Source: Pseudonocardia autotrophica
Lineage (GTDB): Bacteria; Actinomycetota; Actinomycetes; Mycobacteriales; Pseudonocardiaceae
DNA length: 64,000 nucleotides
NCBI RefSeq assembly: GCF_003945385.1
Contig: NZ_AP018920.1
Span: 1,364,001 to 1,428,000, forward strand
Reading direction: 5' to 3'
Position numbers and translations under genes: made by a program. The notes below the pieces were generated by a model that did no database searches, was not told the origin of the DNA, and saw nothing but the letters and a program-made list of their open reading frames with translations. Shown in pieces: positions 49,949-58,298 of this stretch. The stretch's first letter is position 1. The number at the start of each line of letters is the position of its first letter.

Positions 49949-50530
49949 GTGGCGGCACGCACGCGTCGCCGTGGCGACGAGCTGATCGCGGCGCTGTACG
50001 AGTCGGTTCTCGCCGAGTTCGACGAGGTCGGACTCGGCCGGCTGACGATGGAGGGAGTGGCTCGGCGGGCCGGGACGGCCAAGACCACCCTCTACCGCCG
50101 CTGGCCGACCCCCGAGGCGCTGCTGGTGGAGGCCATCGGTGCCGCCTATCCCGTGGAGGAGCCGTCGCCGGCCGCCGACGACCTGCGCGGCGACCTGATC
50201 CGTGCGCTGGAGCTCCTGCTGGAGTGGGCGCGCCATCCCAGCGCCCGTGCCGTGCAGGCGATCCTCGCCGACCGGCGGCGGGCTCCCGAGCTCGCGGCCG
50301 GGCTGCAGGAGGTCTTCGACGCCTCCGGCCGCCGGTTCACCGCGACCGTGCTGCACCACTACGCGCGGCTCGGGCAGCTCGATCCAGCCCTGCTGACCCC
50401 GGTCGTCGAGGACATCGGCGAGGCGCTGGTGTTCAAGCACGGGCTCGACACGGGGGAGGAGCCCGATCGGGGCCGCCTCGCGGAGATCGTCGACCAGGCG
50501 ATCCTGCCCGCCGTCGGGCTCGGCCGATGA
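49949..50530 (+). CDS. TetR family transcriptional regulator
   Basis: 193 residues. DNA-binding part at about 10-55: ELIAALYESVLAEFDEVGLGRLTMEGVARRAGTAKTTLYRRWPTPEALL (core LTMEGVARRAGTAKTTLYRRWP). The C-terminal domain is the TetR_C_16-like helical bundle (LLLEWARHPSARAVQAILADRR). It probably controls itself and the divergent DUF418 gene. GTG start 16 bp from operator site 2. Confidence 0.88.
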   Translation: MAARTRRRGDELIAALYESVLAEFDEVGLGRLTMEGVARRAGTAKTTLYRRWPTPEALLVEAIGAAYPVEEPSPAADDLRGDLIRALELLLEWARHPSARAVQAILADRRRAPELAAGLQEVFDASGRRFTATVLHHYARLGQLDPALLTPVVEDIGEALVFKHGLDTGEEPDRGRLAEIVDQAILPAVGLGR

Positions 50531-50535
50531 GCTGA

Positions 50536-50635
50536 ACCGTCGGGGATCGCGGCGCATCGTGACCGTCGCGGGGTTCCGGCGCATCGTCACCGCCGGGGTT
50601 CCGGCGCACCATCACTGTCGGGGGTTCGTGGTTCC
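50536..50635. repeat. Imperfect tandem repeat, about 4 units of 26 bp
   Basis: The unit ACCGTCGGGGTTCCGGCGCA plus TCGTC-like end recurs four times with drift. It lies between the tetR gene and a small gene and encodes nothing convincing. Confidence 0.6.
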
Positions 50636-50661
50636 CTGTCGGGTGAGCCGGGAGGTGGGCC

Positions 50662-50874
50662 GTGGTCAGGGTCGAGGGGCACTGGCGGAACCGGAGCTGG
50701 GTGCGCACGCACTACCGGCATCCGCTGCGGCCGGAGGCCGAGCAGACGGTGCTGGTCTTCCCGCGGGCCCGGCCGGTGCGACTGGACCCCTCGGCGCACG
50801 GCGGGCCGTTCCCGTCGTCGCCGGTCGACGAGGTGCCGGTGCCGCGGTTGCCCTCGCCCCGGCCGCCTTCCTGA
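50662..50874 (+). CDS. Small basic hypothetical protein
   Basis: 70 residues. N-terminal VEGHWRNRSWVRTHYRHP is a Trp/Arg/His-rich pattern found in many short actinobacterial proteins; the rest is Pro-rich and ends in a tandem repeat. The GTG follows GGGAGGTGGGCC, a strong ribosome site. Function unknown. The Pro-rich C-terminus may be an accident of repeat DNA. Confidence 0.5.
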   Translation: MVRVEGHWRNRSWVRTHYRHPLRPEAEQTVLVFPRARPVRLDPSAHGGPFPSSPVDEVPVPRLPSPRPPS

Positions 50875-50945
50875 GCCCGGCCGTACCCCTGAGCCCCGGC
50901 CGCCCTCCTGCGCCCCGACCGCCTTCCTGAGCCGCGGCCCCTTGC
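50859..50945. repeat. Imperfect tandem repeat, about 4 units of 19 bp
   Basis: Units of the form CGGCCGCCTTCCTGAGCCC repeat across the end of the small gene and the following gap. Confidence 0.6.
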
Positions 50946-50968
50946 GCCGCGGGGGCAGGATGGGCCGC

Positions 50969-51241
50969 GTGCCACGACTGATCGAGACCGCGAGCCGGGT
51001 CACCGCCGCCGGGACTCCGCCGAAGACCATCGACGAGTACACCCTCGTCCTGCGCGGGGAGCTGCGGGTCGAGCACTCCGGCGGTGAGCTGACCGTCCCC
51101 GCGGGCAGCGCCGTGCACACCGCGCCGGGGGAGTGGGTGCGCTACAGCTCGCCGGGCCCCGAGGGCGCCGAGTACGTGGCGGTCTGCCTGCCCGCCTTCG
51201 AGATCGGTGCGGCGCGGCGGGACCCGGACCGACAGACCTGA
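50969..51241 (+). CDS. Cupin domain protein, apparently shortened
   Basis: 90 residues. It keeps the cupin strands DEYTLVLRGELRVEHSGGELTVPAGSAVHTAPGEWVRYSSPGPEGAEYVAVCLPAF (core EYTLVLRGxLRVEH and GEWVRYS). Related cupins I recall have about 30 extra residues (SVARMxSPAGWxEPG-type) between the N-terminal RLIE...PPK and EYTLVLRG; here the two parts are joined directly. If so, the first metal motif is lost. Start GTG at 50969 with GGGGGCAGGA upstream; ATG at 50960 is possible. Confidence 0.6.
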   Translation: MPRLIETASRVTAAGTPPKTIDEYTLVLRGELRVEHSGGELTVPAGSAVHTAPGEWVRYSSPGPEGAEYVAVCLPAFEIGAARRDPDRQT

Positions 51242-51302
51242 GGGTGACAACGGGCGTTCCGGCGCGGTAGGTGTGGAGCCGGACGAACGGGAGGTACCGC
51301 CG

Positions 51303-51728
51303 ATGACGAGCCGGATACTGCTGGGGGTCGCGCTGGTCGCGGTGCTGGCCCTGCTCGGCTGCGCGAACACGCCCGCGAGTGCCGCGGGCCCCGGTGACGG
51401 TGGGCCGCGCCCGGCCACGGCCGCCGACCTGATCGGCGGGCACTGGTACCCGGCCGACGGCACCGCGCAGGGACGCGCGTTCGCCGAGTTCGCCGCGGAC
51501 GGGAGCTGGACCGGATCCGACGGCTGCAACGGCCAGAGCGGCACCTGGGCGCTCGAGGACGACGGCGCCTTCACCGGCGCCGCCGGAATGAGCACCATGA
51601 TCGGCTGTGAGAACGTCCCGGTCGCGTTCTGGATCGACGACGCCGTCCTGGCCGAGATCGACGACGGCGACCTGGTCCTGCACGACGCGGCGGGGGACCC
51701 GGTCCGCCTGGTCCGCGAGTTGGCATGA
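51303..51728 (+). CDS. META/HslJ-like lipoprotein
   Basis: 141 residues. Signal peptide with lipobox LLGC at residue 20, then a small beta-rich domain: GGHWYPADG, FAEFAADGSWTGSDGCNGQSGTWAL near 65 and MIGCENVPVAFWI near 100. The GSDGCNG...G...W pattern belongs to META-domain (HslJ-type) proteins. Role at the cell surface unknown. ATG follows GGGAGGT. Confidence 0.8.
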   Translation: MTSRILLGVALVAVLALLGCANTPASAAGPGDGGPRPATAADLIGGHWYPADGTAQGRAFAEFAADGSWTGSDGCNGQSGTWALEDDGAFTGAAGMSTMIGCENVPVAFWIDDAVLAEIDDGDLVLHDAAGDPVRLVRELA

Positions 51729-51756
51729 TCGGCGGCGGTACCCGGTCCGGGCGTGG

Positions 51757-52533
51757 TCAGCGGGCGAGCGGGAGCCAGTCCAGGACGTCCCGGATCCGGG
51801 CGTCCCAGTAGGCCCAGTCGTGGCCGCCGGGGCCGTCGTGGCCGGTGACGTCGAGCCCGGCGGCGCGGGCGCTCGCGGTGAACCGCATCGACTGCTCGTG
51901 CAGCGGGTCGCCGGTGCCGGCGCAGACGAACAGCGGCGGCACCGCGGCCGGGTCGGCCCGCTCCAGCAGCGCGAACAGGTCGGCGTCGGTGCCGGCGACC
52001 GGTTCGTCGCCGAGGATCCGCTCCCAGATCCGCGGGTCCTCCTCGCGGGGCGGTCCCTGGGCGAGGGCACGGATGTCGAGCGCCCCGGACAGCGACGCCG
52101 CCGCCGCGAACCGCCCCGGCTCGCGCAGCGCCCAGCCGAGGGCGCCGTAGCCGCCCATCGACAATCCGGCGACGAACGTCTGCGCCGGGTCGCCGGACAC
52201 CCGGAAGAACCGGGCGACCAGCTCGGGCAGCTCGGTGCACACCCAGGTCCGGTACCGGCCGCCGTAGGCCTGGTCGAGATAGAAGCTGCGGTGCACCTGC
52301 GGCATGACGACGGCCAGCCCCAGTTCGTCGGCGTACCGCTCGATCGCCGTGTAGCGGGTCCAGGCGGTGTCGTCGTCGGACAGCCCGTGCAGCAGGTAGA
52401 GCACCGGCGGCGGCGCGTCCAGGTCCCGAACACCGGCCCCGATCCGGGTCCGGGACGGCTGCGGCAGCAGCACGGTCACCGAGGTGGCGAGGCCGAGCGA
52501 GTCGGCGACGACGTCGCAGCGCAGCCGCGCCAT
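51757..52533 (-). CDS. Esterase family protein (esterase D / antigen 85-like fold)
   Basis: 258 residues. Alpha/beta hydrolase with PPVLYLLHGLSDDDTAW near 42, the nucleophile Ser in FVAGLSMGGYGALGWAL near 120, an Asp in CAGTGDPLH and His in GPGGHDWAYWD near 240. This is the PF00756 putative-esterase pattern. No signal peptide is seen, so it is cytoplasmic or the start is elsewhere. ATG overlaps the upstream hydrolase gene by one base. Confidence 0.85.
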   Translation of the reverse strand: MARLRCDVVADSLGLATSVTVLLPQPSRTRIGAGVRDLDAPPPVLYLLHGLSDDDTAWTRYTAIERYADELGLAVVMPQVHRSFYLDQAYGGRYRTWVCTELPELVARFFRVSGDPAQTFVAGLSMGGYGALGWALREPGRFAAAASLSGALDIRALAQGPPREEDPRIWERILGDEPVAGTDADLFALLERADPAAVPPLFVCAGTGDPLHEQSMRFTASARAAGLDVTGHDGPGGHDWAYWDARIRDVLDWLPLAR

Positions 52534-53588
52534 CAGCGGACCGCGGCCAGGAACTCGCGGAGCACCCGGGTCCAGCGGGGCTCGGCGTCGAACAGCGGCC
52601 CGTGCCCGGACCCGTCGAACCATTCGGTCCGGACGTCGCCGCCCGCGCCGGCGTAGCGCTCCAGCACCGTCCGGATCTGGGTGACCATCTGCTGCGGCGG
52701 GAACTCCTCGGCGCCCGGCCAGCCGGGGAGCAGCCCGGCCTGCCCGAGCGTCCCGGTCTCCAGCATCGAGCCGTCGGCGACGATCAGGTCGTCGGTGCCG
52801 TGCGTCCACAGCACCGGTGGCTTCGGGTCGAGACCGACGATGCCGTCCCACCGCAGGTACTTCGGCGACAGTGCGTTGAGCAGGCCGGAATCGCCGGGGG
52901 CGAAGCCCGGCCAGTGCGCCGAGCCGACCGCCGAACCGGGGTAGCCGCCGTCGCCGATGGTGGTCAGCAGGATCTCGTCGACCAGCAGGTCCTCGCGTTC
53001 CGGGGACAGCCGGAACGAGGGCGACCAGTACGTCCGGCGCAGCACGTTCCGGATCGAGAACGGGCTGTCCGCCGAGGTGTCCCGCTCGCGCAGCCGCTGC
53101 ACGAACTCCGGGTTCGCGCCGCCCGCACCGGAGCCGGCGCCGTCGGGATGCACCGGGGTGCCGTCGTCGCGGACGCCGCCGTAGCCGTACGGCCCGACCG
53201 GATCGAGCAGCGTGAGCGACGCCGCCGGGTGGGCCACTGCGAACCGGGCGATCGCGCCGCCGCCGGTGGACCAGCCCACCAGGTGCGGGGGAGCCGTGAT
53301 GCCGAGGGCCCGCAGCAGGGCGGCGCTGTCGTCGGCCCAGTCGTCGAGCCCGCGGGTGGCGTCCAGCGGGGCGGCCTCACTGCGGCCGAACGAGCGCATG
53401 TCCGGCGCGAGCACCCGGAACCCGTCCTCGGCGAGCGCCGGCATCACGTGCTCGTAGAACCGGCCGGTCGACAGGTTGCCGTGCACCAGTACCAGCGGGG
53501 CGCCGTCGGCCGGGCCGGCCTCCAGCAGATGGATCCGGATCCGGTCGGTCGGTACGTCGCGCGCACGCACGCCGGGCAGCAGGTCCAC
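52533..53588 (-). CDS. Alpha/beta hydrolase
   Basis: 351 residues. LVLVHGNLSTGRFYEHVMPAL near 31 is the oxyanion strand, the nucleophile Ser is in LVGWSTGGGAIARFA near 105, and His in FDGSGHGPLFDAEP near 330. The long middle section with NPEFVQRLRERDTSADSP suits a cap domain. Substrate unknown. Operon with the esterase gene. Confidence 0.83.
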   Translation of the reverse strand: MDLLPGVRARDVPTDRIRIHLLEAGPADGAPLVLVHGNLSTGRFYEHVMPALAEDGFRVLAPDMRSFGRSEAAPLDATRGLDDWADDSAALLRALGITAPPHLVGWSTGGGAIARFAVAHPAASLTLLDPVGPYGYGGVRDDGTPVHPDGAGSGAGGANPEFVQRLRERDTSADSPFSIRNVLRRTYWSPSFRLSPEREDLLVDEILLTTIGDGGYPGSAVGSAHWPGFAPGDSGLLNALSPKYLRWDGIVGLDPKPPVLWTHGTDDLIVADGSMLETGTLGQAGLLPGWPGAEEFPPQQMVTQIRTVLERYAGAGGDVRTEWFDGSGHGPLFDAEPRWTRVLREFLAAVR

Positions 53589-53819
53589 GCCGGGGATCCT
53601 CGCGGCGCCCGTGCGGCGGGGTCAAGGAGACGGGATCCACCCACCCCCCGACCGGGCCTCCCGGGATGGGCGATGCACACCCGTCGCCCGTTCCGGGAAC
53701 GTTCGTTACGCCTTTCGCGTCCCTCCACCGCGTGACCGTTGTGGATCAGTGGTTGCAGATGGCAACGTCCTCGCCCGACGTCGGGGGGCGGGCGCGAGCC
53801 CGGGAGCGGGGGACCACAC

Positions 53820-55319
53820 GTGCGCAGGACGATCGTCATCCCCGTCGTCGGCGCGGTGCTCGCCGCCGCGGTCCTCACCGGCGCGGCGGCCCCGGGCGAG
53901 GCGCAGGAGTCACCGTCGATCGCGTGGGGGCCGTGCGCGTCGCCGCCGCTGCAGCAGGCCGGGGCCGAGTGCGGGTTCCTGCCGGTCCCGCTCGACCACG
54001 CCGATCCCGGTGGCGAGCAGATCGAGATCGCCGTCTCCCGGGTCCGGCACACCGTCCCGGACGCGCAGTACCAGGGCGTCATGCTGGTCAACCCGGGCGG
54101 CCCCGGTGGCCCCGGTCTCGGGCTGAGCCGGCTCGGCGGCGCGGTCCCGAGCAACGCGGGGGCCGCCTACGACTGGATCGGCTTCGACCCGCGCGGCGTC
54201 GGCACCAGCAGGCCGGCGCTGAGCTGCGACCCCGGCTACGGCGGCTACGACCGGCCCGCCCACCGCCCGGAGCACGGCGCCGAGGCCGCCTGGCTGCCCC
54301 GCACGAAGGCCTACGCGCAGGCATGCGCGGAGCGCGGTGGCCCGCTGCTGGAACACCTGCGCACCGAGGACACCGTGCGCGACATGGACCTGATCCGTGC
54401 CGCGCTGGGCGCCGACCGGATCAACTTCTACGGGTTCTCCTACGGCACGATGCTCGGCCAGGTCTACGCCACGACGTTCCCGGAGCGGGTCCGCCGGATG
54501 GTGCTCGACGGCGTCGTCGATCCACGGGCCTGGTGGTACCAGGCGAACCAGAACCAGAACGTCGCGTTCCAACGCAACATCGAGGTGTTCTTCGACTGGG
54601 TCGCGAAGAACGACGCGACCTACGGCCTCGGAGACTCCGGGGACGAGGTGGAAGCGCTCTACTACGAGATCGGCGACCGGCTGCGGGCCGAACCGGCGGG
54701 CGGGCTGATCGGCCAGGCCGAGTGGACCGACATCTTCCTCGCCGCCGGGTACAACGTCGGGGCCTACACCCGGGTCGCCGACGCCTTCGTGGCCGGCACC
54801 CGCGACGACGCCGCCGCCCTCAAGCAGGCCTACGACCAGGCCGGATCGCCGACCGACGACAACAACTACGCCGTCTACCTCGCCACCCAGTGCACCGACG
54901 CGCCGTTCCCGCCGGACTGGGCGACCTGGCAGGCCGACAACACCGCCACCGACGCCGTCGCGCCGTTCGAGACCTGGGGCAACGCCTGGTACAACGCGCC
55001 GTGCCTGGACTGGCCGGTGCCGCCGGGCCCGGCGCCGCAGGTGCGCGGAACCCTCGCCGAGGGGCCGCTGCTGATCTCCGAGACCTACGACGGCGCCACC
55101 CCCTACGAGGGCGCGCTGCAGGCCCGCCGGACCTTCCCCGGATCGTCGCTGGTCGAGGGGCTCGGCGGGCACACGCACTCGGCGTCGCTGTCCGGGGTGT
55201 CCTGTGTCGACGATGCGGTGGCGACCTACCTGGCGACCGGGGCACTGCCGGAGCGGACCGCGGGCGACGGCTCGGACGTGCAGTGCCCGGCGGTCCCGCC
55301 ACCGGACCCGGGTAGCTGA
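53820..55319 (+). CDS. Secreted alpha/beta hydrolase, tripeptidyl aminopeptidase (SCO7095/TAP) type
   Basis: 499 residues. A signal peptide (RRTIVIPVVGAVLAAAVLTGAAAPGEA) leads to the TAP-family pattern: VPLDHADPGGEQIEIAVSR near 55, VNPGGPGGPGLGLS near 90, IGFDPRGVGTSRP near 120, nucleophile in NFYGFSYGTMLGQVYA near 205, and the C-terminal TAP-like domain with catalytic His in GLGGHTHSA near 455. It likely trims N-terminal peptides or esters outside the cell. GTG start with GGGGGA upstream. Confidence 0.87.
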   Translation: MRRTIVIPVVGAVLAAAVLTGAAAPGEAQESPSIAWGPCASPPLQQAGAECGFLPVPLDHADPGGEQIEIAVSRVRHTVPDAQYQGVMLVNPGGPGGPGLGLSRLGGAVPSNAGAAYDWIGFDPRGVGTSRPALSCDPGYGGYDRPAHRPEHGAEAAWLPRTKAYAQACAERGGPLLEHLRTEDTVRDMDLIRAALGADRINFYGFSYGTMLGQVYATTFPERVRRMVLDGVVDPRAWWYQANQNQNVAFQRNIEVFFDWVAKNDATYGLGDSGDEVEALYYEIGDRLRAEPAGGLIGQAEWTDIFLAAGYNVGAYTRVADAFVAGTRDDAAALKQAYDQAGSPTDDNNYAVYLATQCTDAPFPPDWATWQADNTATDAVAPFETWGNAWYNAPCLDWPVPPGPAPQVRGTLAEGPLLISETYDGATPYEGALQARRTFPGSSLVEGLGGHTHSASLSGVSCVDDAVATYLATGALPERTAGDGSDVQCPAVPPPDPGS

Positions 55320-55424
55320 CCCACCGGCCGCCTCCCGGGGGAGGCGGCTCGGCGGGCCCGCGGCCGAGGCGGCGACCGCGTATCTCGGCGCGCGCGGCCC
55401 GGACACCTCCCGCATGCTCGAACG

Positions 55425-56051
55425 GTGCCGAGCGGTGGATCCGAGCTGCTGCCCGGCCTGGACCTCGTCGGTGACGTCCTGGTGCCGCTCGGGCTGCTGC
55501 TGACCGTCGTCACCACGGTGGCCACCGTGCACCGGCTCAAGGGCAAGCCGCGCCTGGCGTTGCTGGCTCCGCTCTCGGTGGTGTCGGTGATCGGGATCGC
55601 CGGCATCGCACGGGTGGCGAAACCGAGCTCGCCGTGGGCCCGCTGGCGCTACTCGCCCGACCGGATGGCGCAGGCCCGGATCCGGTTCGGCGCGGCGAGG
55701 ACCGATGCGGTGCCCCGCCGGAACCCGCCGGCGACCGGCGGCTTCGTCACGGTGCTGATCGGGGTGCTCGCCGGGGTCGGGTTCGGCGCGGTGACCTCGC
55801 TGGCCGGCGGCGTGATCATCGGGCACGCGCTGCTCGCCTCGGCCGGGCGGGCGGCGTCGTGCCGGGTGTGCGGCTGGGTGGTCGCGATCGCCGCGGTGGG
55901 CCAGCTGGTGGCCGTGGTCGTCGTGCTGCCCGGGCTCGACGCGCTCCCCGGGGTGGTGACGACGCTGGTCACCGGTGCCGGGGTGTTGTTGCTGCGGCGG
56001 CCCGCCGCGGTGCAGGATCCGCCCGGCTCCGGGGATCCGCTCCCGCGGTAG
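55425..56051 (+). CDS. Hypothetical membrane protein
   Basis: 208 residues with helices at about 15-32, 45-62, 108-135, 145-165 and 170-187. Between helices 2 and 3 is a basic loop (ARWRYSPDRMAQARIRFGAARTD). No family recognised. Start GTG at 55425; the ribosome site is weak, so the start is uncertain. Confidence 0.6.
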   Translation: MPSGGSELLPGLDLVGDVLVPLGLLLTVVTTVATVHRLKGKPRLALLAPLSVVSVIGIAGIARVAKPSSPWARWRYSPDRMAQARIRFGAARTDAVPRRNPPATGGFVTVLIGVLAGVGFGAVTSLAGGVIIGHALLASAGRAASCRVCGWVVAIAAVGQLVAVVVVLPGLDALPGVVTTLVTGAGVLLLRRPAAVQDPPGSGDPLPR

Positions 56052-56129
56052 GCGTCGCCTTCGGACGTCCCGCCCCTGTCGGCGTGCCGTCATGGGACCG
56101 TGGTTCCGGCCGATCACTGTGGAGGCGGC

Positions 56130-56374
56130 ATGTCCCGAGCGATCACGGTGACCGGAACCCGGGTCGTTCCCTCCGGGCCCGGCCGGCCGGTGTCGTCGAA
56201 CTGGGCGCCCGACGGCCGGGGACGGACGCCTTCCACGCCCGGAACCGGTGGATGGTCGACCGCAGCGACTTCGTGATCGGCTTTCCCCGGGGCGACGATC
56301 CGCAGAGCGGGACCCGGTACACGCTCGGCCACGCCGCCCGTCTCGGGCTGCCGCACCTGGTGCTGCCGGTATGA
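56130..56374 (+). pseudogene. Remnant of a SLOG/YspA-like nucleotide-binding protein gene
   Basis: ATG 56130 with GGAGG upstream opens MSRAITVTGTRVV, a typical SLOG-type N-terminus. After about 56175 the matching sequence continues only in another frame: VVELGARRPGTDAFHARNRWMVDRSDFVIGFPRGDD... ending LPHLVLPV at 56374 (core HARNRWMVDRSDFVIGFPRG). Intact relatives have roughly 80 more residues in between. A deletion of the middle, with a frame change, explains both ends. Confidence 0.65.
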
Positions 56375-56402
56375 GCCCGGACGACGTGGCCGACGAGCTC
56401 GC

Positions 56403-57428
56403 TCACACCCCGACCGCGCTCCGAGCCGGCGAGTGGTGAGGTCGGTCGATCGTGTGCGTGGCGCCCGCGGCGACCACCCCGGGCGCCGTCGCTCCGTCTC
56501 CGGAGGGCTGCCGGTCACCTGCCGGCCCGGAGCGCGGTGAGCGACCGGTGCTCGCCCCATCGCCCAGCCGGCGGCTCACCATGACGTGCACCGCGTCCGG
56601 CTGTTCGTAGGGCAGCAGCGCGCCGGCCCCCGGGACGACGACGACCGTGGCGCCCAGCGCCCACCGGGCCGGCTGGGCCAGGCGACCGTCGCCGAAGAAG
56701 GGATCGTGCTCCCCGATGCCCACGGTGACCGGCGTGCCGTGCCAGCGCCGCGCGAGCTCCGGGTGCGGTGGCGGGGTGCTGCTCAGCGCGACGTGCCTGC
56801 CGACCGTCGCCAGCCAGTCGACCAGCGCCTCGGGCGGCACGAACGCCGGGCCGCCGAGCCGGCTCAGCAGTCGCCGGGCGGTCCGCCGCACGGGGACGGC
56901 CCGCCAGCCCAGCGTTGCGGTGAGCAGCCGCGCGCGGAGCGCGGGCCGGGCCAGCCCGTGCGGATTGAGCAGGATCATCCCGCGTACCCGGGGGGTCGGC
57001 CGGGCGGCGAGTGCCACGGCGGCTCCGAACCCGTGGGCCAGCACCGTGATGCCACCGGGTGCGTCGGGGGCGAGCTCGGTGAGCAGGTCGTCGAACCAGC
57101 TGCCGTAGTCCCGCAGCCGGTCGGTGTTGGGGCGCCCGCCCGAGCCGAGCCCCGCTTCACCGGGCGGGTCGACGGCGATCACCCGGTACTCGGTGGCGAG
57201 GCGCTCGAGCAGGTCGGTCAGGCTCGCGGCGCAGCCGTGCCGTCCGCCGAGGACGACGACGGTCGGAGCGTCGGCCGGGCCGGCGACGACCAGGTGCCCG
57301 CGGCGGTAGTCGTACGGAGGGTCGTCGTGCACCGACCGTTGGTGGTGCGGTACCGCCCAGCTCCGGAGGCGGCGCTCGCACCACTGCCGGACGGCAGCGT
57401 CACCTGCGTCGCTTCGATAGATCCACAT
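56403..57428 (-). CDS. Alpha/beta hydrolase fold protein without catalytic Ser and His
   Basis: 341 residues. The fold is recognisable: VVVLGGRHGCAASLTDLLERLA near 57, VIAVDPPGEAGLGSGGRPNTDRL near 83 and VTVGIGEHDPFFGDGRL near 234. At the nucleophile elbow it reads LAHGFGAA, with Gly133 instead of Ser, and where the His belongs it reads PGAGALLP with Ala270. Only the acid (Asp242) remains. It is probably a pseudoenzyme or a decaying gene. The last 55 residues are low-complexity. The gene upstream overlaps its first 211 bp in another frame. Confidence 0.75.
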   Translation of the reverse strand: MWIYRSDAGDAAVRQWCERRLRSWAVPHHQRSVHDDPPYDYRRGHLVVAGPADAPTVVVLGGRHGCAASLTDLLERLATEYRVIAVDPPGEAGLGSGGRPNTDRLRDYGSWFDDLLTELAPDAPGGITVLAHGFGAAVALAARPTPRVRGMILLNPHGLARPALRARLLTATLGWRAVPVRRTARRLLSRLGGPAFVPPEALVDWLATVGRHVALSSTPPPHPELARRWHGTPVTVGIGEHDPFFGDGRLAQPARWALGATVVVVPGAGALLPYEQPDAVHVMVSRRLGDGASTGRSPRSGPAGDRQPSGDGATAPGVVAAGATHTIDRPHHSPARSAVGV

Positions 57429-57994
57429 CGTGCTTCACGGCCGTTCGTCGTCGGGATGGGGAGTCGTGGCGCGGGGGCGCCCGGGACCGGGGTGGGGATC
57501 ACCCGGCGGCGCACCACCGCGGTCCACGGGTACGTCCGGCGGCGCAGGCCCAGGCCCCGCTGCCACACCGGACGCGTGTCGAGGGCCCACAGCATCCATC
57601 TGCCGTCGTCGCGCCGCAGCAGTCCCACGTCGGCGACCCGGTGCGGCGGATCGACCGGCGCCCCGGTCAGCACGTCGGCGTGCAGGACCGTCCGGTGCAG
57701 CCACCGGTCCGGTGGCGCGGCAGCGGGTGACAGGGGTCCGGTGGTGCTCAGGAGCGGGCCGCGGTGCCGGAACCGGAGCCGATCGGCCGGCATCACCTCG
57801 GGGCCGGCAGTGGCGTCGAACCGGACCGCGGAGACCACCGGCCCACCGGGACCGTCGGTCACACCGATGTCTCGCAGGAGGCCCCGTCGGCGGCCGTCCG
57901 GCCCGAGCAGGGCACGCCCGAGAAGGGTGCCCAGCCACAGCAGGTCGCTTTTCCGGGGACGGCCACCTCGGAGAACCTCGCGCACGTCGTCCAC
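57218..57994 (-). CDS. Hypothetical protein, PRC-barrel-like, possible frameshift at the 3' end
   Basis: Residues 1-185 look genuine: GLLRDIGVTDGPGGPVVSAVRFDA near 37 and HADVLTGAPVDPPHRVADVGLLRRDDGRWMLWALD near 107 resemble two PRC-barrel units. After about residue 190 the frame runs antisense-like through the hydrolase gene and becomes Ser/Thr-rich. A TGA at 57440-57438, in the hydrolase frame just before its ATG, would be the natural end if one base were shifted. So the real product may be about 185 residues. Start GTG 57994. Confidence 0.55.
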   Translation of the reverse strand: MDDVREVLRGGRPRKSDLLWLGTLLGRALLGPDGRRRGLLRDIGVTDGPGGPVVSAVRFDATAGPEVMPADRLRFRHRGPLLSTTGPLSPAAAPPDRWLHRTVLHADVLTGAPVDPPHRVADVGLLRRDDGRWMLWALDTRPVWQRGLGLRRRTYPWTAVVRRRVIPTPVPGAPAPRLPIPTTNGREARCGSIEATQVTLPSGSGASAASGAGRYRTTNGRCTTTLRTTTAAGTWSSPARPTLRPSSSSADGTAAPRA

Positions 57995-58298
57995 GACATT
58001 CTTCTTTCCTGTCGCCGATTTCCTGGCCCACCGAGCCTAGTTCAGTGCAACGCAATTATCGACATGCATGCACCGGGTGCGGGAAGCCGGAAACAACGGG
58101 GGCCGGCCGGTTGCCCGGAGTCGGCAGAAAGAGAATTTCGATACCCGATTCGGTACTGTGGCCTGCGCTACCTCGTGTTCCCGGTGGCTCGGGACTGGCA
58201 ACACGAGTGTTCGACGGTCGGTTCGAGGCACGGTCGAGGCGGGCGGGGGCGCGGTTCCGCATTCGGCCGGCCGACCCCTCGGGGAGGAGTGGGTGTCA
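57995..58298. other. Intergenic region with divergent promoters, no gene
   Basis: About 300 bp. It contains a candidate reverse promoter (58034-58062) and, at 58065-58072, TGCATGCA. Frames crossing it on either strand lack ribosome sites. Confidence 0.5.
58034..58062 (-). promoter_or_regulatory. Candidate promoter of the PRC-like gene
   Basis: Reverse strand TCGATA, a 17-bp spacer, then TAGGCT: a fair -35/-10 pair about 40 bp before the GTG at 57994. Confidence 0.35.

Noticed and set aside
58040..58072. BoxR/BzdR-type operator (TGCA-N6-TGCA)
   Set aside because: TGCA words occur but without the six-base spacing, and the site is at the wrong end of boxCB.
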